A DNA stretch of 7,543 nucleotides, taken from Thermoleophilaceae bacterium. Lineage in GTDB: Bacteria > Actinomycetota > Thermoleophilia > Solirubrobacterales > Thermoleophilaceae. The translations under genes and the position numbers were made by a program. Position 1 is the first letter of the stretch. Every line of letters starts with the position of its first letter. Below, one piece after another: positions 6,306 to 7,543 of this stretch. The stretch is from NCBI GenBank assembly GCA_013812485.1, contig JACCTJ010000217.1:1-7543 (forward strand). Reading direction: 5' to 3'. The notes under the pieces were generated by a model, which saw only the letters and a program-made list of their open reading frames with translations, was not told where the DNA came from and did no database searches.

Positions 6306-7108
6306 GCGCCGGGGAGAGGGATCAGCGGGAAGGCTTCTCCGGCGCGATCTTCGATGTCGACGGGGTGCTGGTCGACTCACCCCACGAGCGGGCGTGGCGG
6401 GAGACGCTGCAGGAGCTCATGGAGGGGCCGTGGAGCGACGTCCGCGATCAGACGGCGTGGTCACCCGAGGCGTTCACCCCGCAGGTCTATCAGGGCGTCG
6501 TGTCCGGCAAGCCGCGCATGAGCGGCGCGCTCGCCGCGCTGGAGCACTTCGAGGTCCCCGACGCCCAGGAGCGGGTGGAGCCCTACGCGGAGCGCAAGCA
6601 GTCGATGGTCGTCGAGCTGATCGAGGCCGGCGAGTTCACCGCCTATCCCGACGCCCTGCGGTTCATCCTCGCCGTCAAGGCGTCCGGGGTCGAGGTGGCG
6701 GCGGCGTCCTCTTCGAAGAACGCCGGGCTGTTCCTCGAGCGGATCCGCCTGGACGAGTTCGCGTCTGAGAACGGGTTGGTGTACGACTTCCTGAGCCCGG
6801 GCCAGACGCTGCTCGACTTCTTCGACGCCGACGTCTCGGGGCGTGATTTCGCCCAGGGCAAGCCGGACCCGGAGATGTTCGTCACCGCCGCGGGGGAGCT
6901 CGGGCATCCCCCGCAGGAGTGCTTCGTCATCGAGGACGCGGTGGCGGGGGTGCAGGCGGCCAAGGCGGGCGAGATGTTTGCCCTGGGCCTCGCGCGGGCC
7001 GACGACTACGACGCGCTCGCCGCCGAGCATCCCGCCCTGGTCGTGACGACCCTGGACGACGTCGACCTCGAGGCGCTGCGCGAGGGCCGCCTGACCAAGC
7101 GGGGCTGA
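6302..7108 (+). CDS. Beta-phosphoglucomutase-like HAD family hydrolase
   Basis: This 268-residue cytoplasmic HAD protein should convert beta-glucose-1-phosphate to glucose-6-phosphate. AIFDVDGVLVDSPHERAW (15-32) has nucleophile Asp18, acid/base Asp20 and a His28 placed like the mutase-specific His. VSGKPRMSG (67-75) matches the cap-domain substrate loop of beta-phosphoglucomutases. AAASSSKN (133-140) is motif II. GKPDPEMF (186-193) supplies Lys187. VIEDAVAGVQAAKAG (209-223) supplies the Mg-binding Glu211 and Asp212. Length is somewhat above the roughly 220-residue Lactococcus enzyme but usual for actinobacterial relatives of Rv3400. The start overlaps the GH65 stop (ATGA, 6302-6305), so the two are translationally coupled. 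Presence directly after a GH65 phosphorylase is the classic arrangement for beta-glucose-1-phosphate recycling. A phosphatase acting on a related sugar phosphate is the alternative, but the mutase-type His and loop argue against it. Confidence 0.88.
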   Translation: MSAGERDQREGFSGAIFDVDGVLVDSPHERAWRETLQELMEGPWSDVRDQTAWSPEAFTPQVYQGVVSGKPRMSGALAALEHFEVPDAQERVEPYAERKQSMVVELIEAGEFTAYPDALRFILAVKASGVEVAAASSSKNAGLFLERIRLDEFASENGLVYDFLSPGQTLLDFFDADVSGRDFAQGKPDPEMFVTAAGELGHPPQECFVIEDAVAGVQAAKAGEMFALGLARADDYDALAAEHPALVVTTLDDVDLEALREGRLTKRG

Positions 7109-7519
7109 TTGCGTCGCCCGCCACAGCTCGACGTGACCCTCCCGGTAGCCCCGACGCGTTCGGGCGCGCGTATGCTCGGAGCGACCATTGCCCAAGGGAG
7201 ACGCGGTGGGGCATCGAGCGGACAGAGGCGGCTCGGGCCCGGCGCCGTCCGACGCCTGCGCATCGTGGCCGTGTCGAACCTCGTCCTGCTTGTTGCCGCG
7301 GCGGGAGCGGCCGCCCTCTGGCTTCAACGCGCGCGTCCGAGCCAAGGTCGGCAGCATCGAGGGCTGAGCGCCCGTCCTTGCAGCCTCCCATACGCCTCGA
7401 CACGCTCCCGCGGGCGCGCTCGTCCGAGCCGCCCGCAACACGAAGAGCTCGTCCGCGGCCGAGCGCACGAGGGAGCGCCGCAGCCAGACCGCCGACTCCA
7501 CGGCCGGCGGGAACGGTGA
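7109..7519 (+). CDS. Doubtful small membrane protein ORF
   Basis: This frame encodes 136 residues from a TTG directly after the HAD stop. The only protein-like part is RRLRIVAVSNLVLLVAAAGA and the following AALWLQ (about residues 48-73), a basic flank followed by one plausible membrane helix, the layout of an N-terminal anchor. The rest is Arg/Pro/Gly/Ser-rich, as expected for a non-coding GC-rich frame, and no family is recognised. The best ribosome binding site nearby (AAGGGAG, then GTG at 7206) is in a different frame, which stops at 7367. The real gene may therefore be short and frameshifted, or absent. In-frame ATG 7172 overlaps the TATGCT element. Confidence 0.15.
   Translation: MRRPPQLDVTLPVAPTRSGARMLGATIAQGRRGGASSGQRRLGPGAVRRLRIVAVSNLVLLVAAAGAAALWLQRARPSQGRQHRGLSARPCSLPYASTRSRGRARPSRPQHEELVRGRAHEGAPQPDRRLHGRRER
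7171..7200 (+). promoter_or_regulatory. Possible promoter -10 and ribosome binding site in the tail region
   Basis: TATGCT (7171-7176) fits an actinobacterial -10 box. AAGGGAG (7194-7200) is a good Shine-Dalgarno match placed 5 bases before GTG at 7206. Their order and spacing suit a short-leader transcript. I see no convincing -35 hexamer at the expected distance, and the frame after the GTG encodes only 53 residues with no recognised motif. Confidence 0.25.
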
Positions 7520-7543
7520 CCGCTCGGGCCAAGGGACCGCCTC

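Larger units (their letters stand above)
7109..7543. other. Tail region without a confident gene
   Basis: These 435 bases after the HAD gene have no reading frame I can match to a family. On the + strand there is a TATGCT (7171-7176) like a -10 box, AAGGGAG (7194-7200), a GTG at 7206 and a hydrophobic stretch at 7262-7324. On the minus strand a frame is open from the right edge. GCGGG (7099-7103) and CCCGC (7117-7121) can form a weak hairpin over the HAD stop codon but with a 13-base loop. It may be spacer plus the edge of a neighbouring gene. Confidence 0.5.

Noticed and set aside
4860..6380. Minus-strand ORF of 506 codons across the GH65 gene
   Set aside because: It mirrors the GH65 coding frame, is rich in Arg/Ala/Val/Leu/Gly with no recognisable motif, and is the usual shadow of a high-GC gene. 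The + strand frame has all GH65 motifs.
6461..7501. Minus-strand ORF of 346 codons over the HAD gene and the tail
   Set aside because: Most of it is the shadow of the HAD gene. Only its first part near the right edge looks possibly real, and that is listed as a separate low-interest finding.

Overview
The window is gene-dense, high-GC DNA with strong G/C at third codon positions. All confident genes are on the + strand. This fits a high-GC actinobacterium. The similarity of the downstream genes to mycobacterial trehalose genes supports that phylum, and a Solirubrobacter/Thermoleophilia-like lineage is my guess, not something the sequence proves. There are no rRNA or tRNA genes, CRISPR arrays, transposases or phage genes.

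Region A (1-1546) is a two-gene operon. It starts with the 3' part of a divergent phosphatidylserine-decarboxylase-family (pyruvoyl enzyme) gene, which is cut by the window edge. After a 31-base gap with a good ribosome binding site comes an amidinotransferase/dimethylargininase-type enzyme of 325 residues. A GC-rich hairpin follows its stop codon and could be a terminator. Region B (1609-2907) is a MATE-family multidrug/metabolite exporter. It seems to have its own -10-like element and almost no leader.

Region C (3070-7108) is the clearest part of the window. Three genes are joined by ATGA stop/start overlaps: trehalose-6-phosphate phosphatase (otsB), a glycoside hydrolase family 65 phosphorylase, and a beta-phosphoglucomutase-like HAD enzyme. 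Read as a pathway, OtsB would turn trehalose-6-phosphate into trehalose. The GH65 enzyme would split an alpha-linked glucoside, most simply trehalose, with phosphate to give glucose and beta-glucose-1-phosphate. The mutase would then convert the latter to glucose-6-phosphate. No trehalose-6-phosphate synthase (otsA) is visible. The same three modules are fused into one polypeptide in mycobacterial OtsB1 (Rv2006), so this operon looks like the unfused form of that poorly understood protein.

Region D (7109-7543) has no confident gene. It holds a promoter-like TATGCT, a Shine-Dalgarno-like AAGGGAG and a short hydrophobic segment whose reading frame does not match the best start. It also has a minus-strand reading frame entering from the right edge. 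It may hold a small membrane protein, a damaged gene, or the end of a convergent gene.

The most interesting points are the three-gene counterpart of OtsB1, the pairing of an atypical pyruvoyl decarboxylase with an amidinotransferase-fold enzyme next to an exporter, and the unresolved tail.
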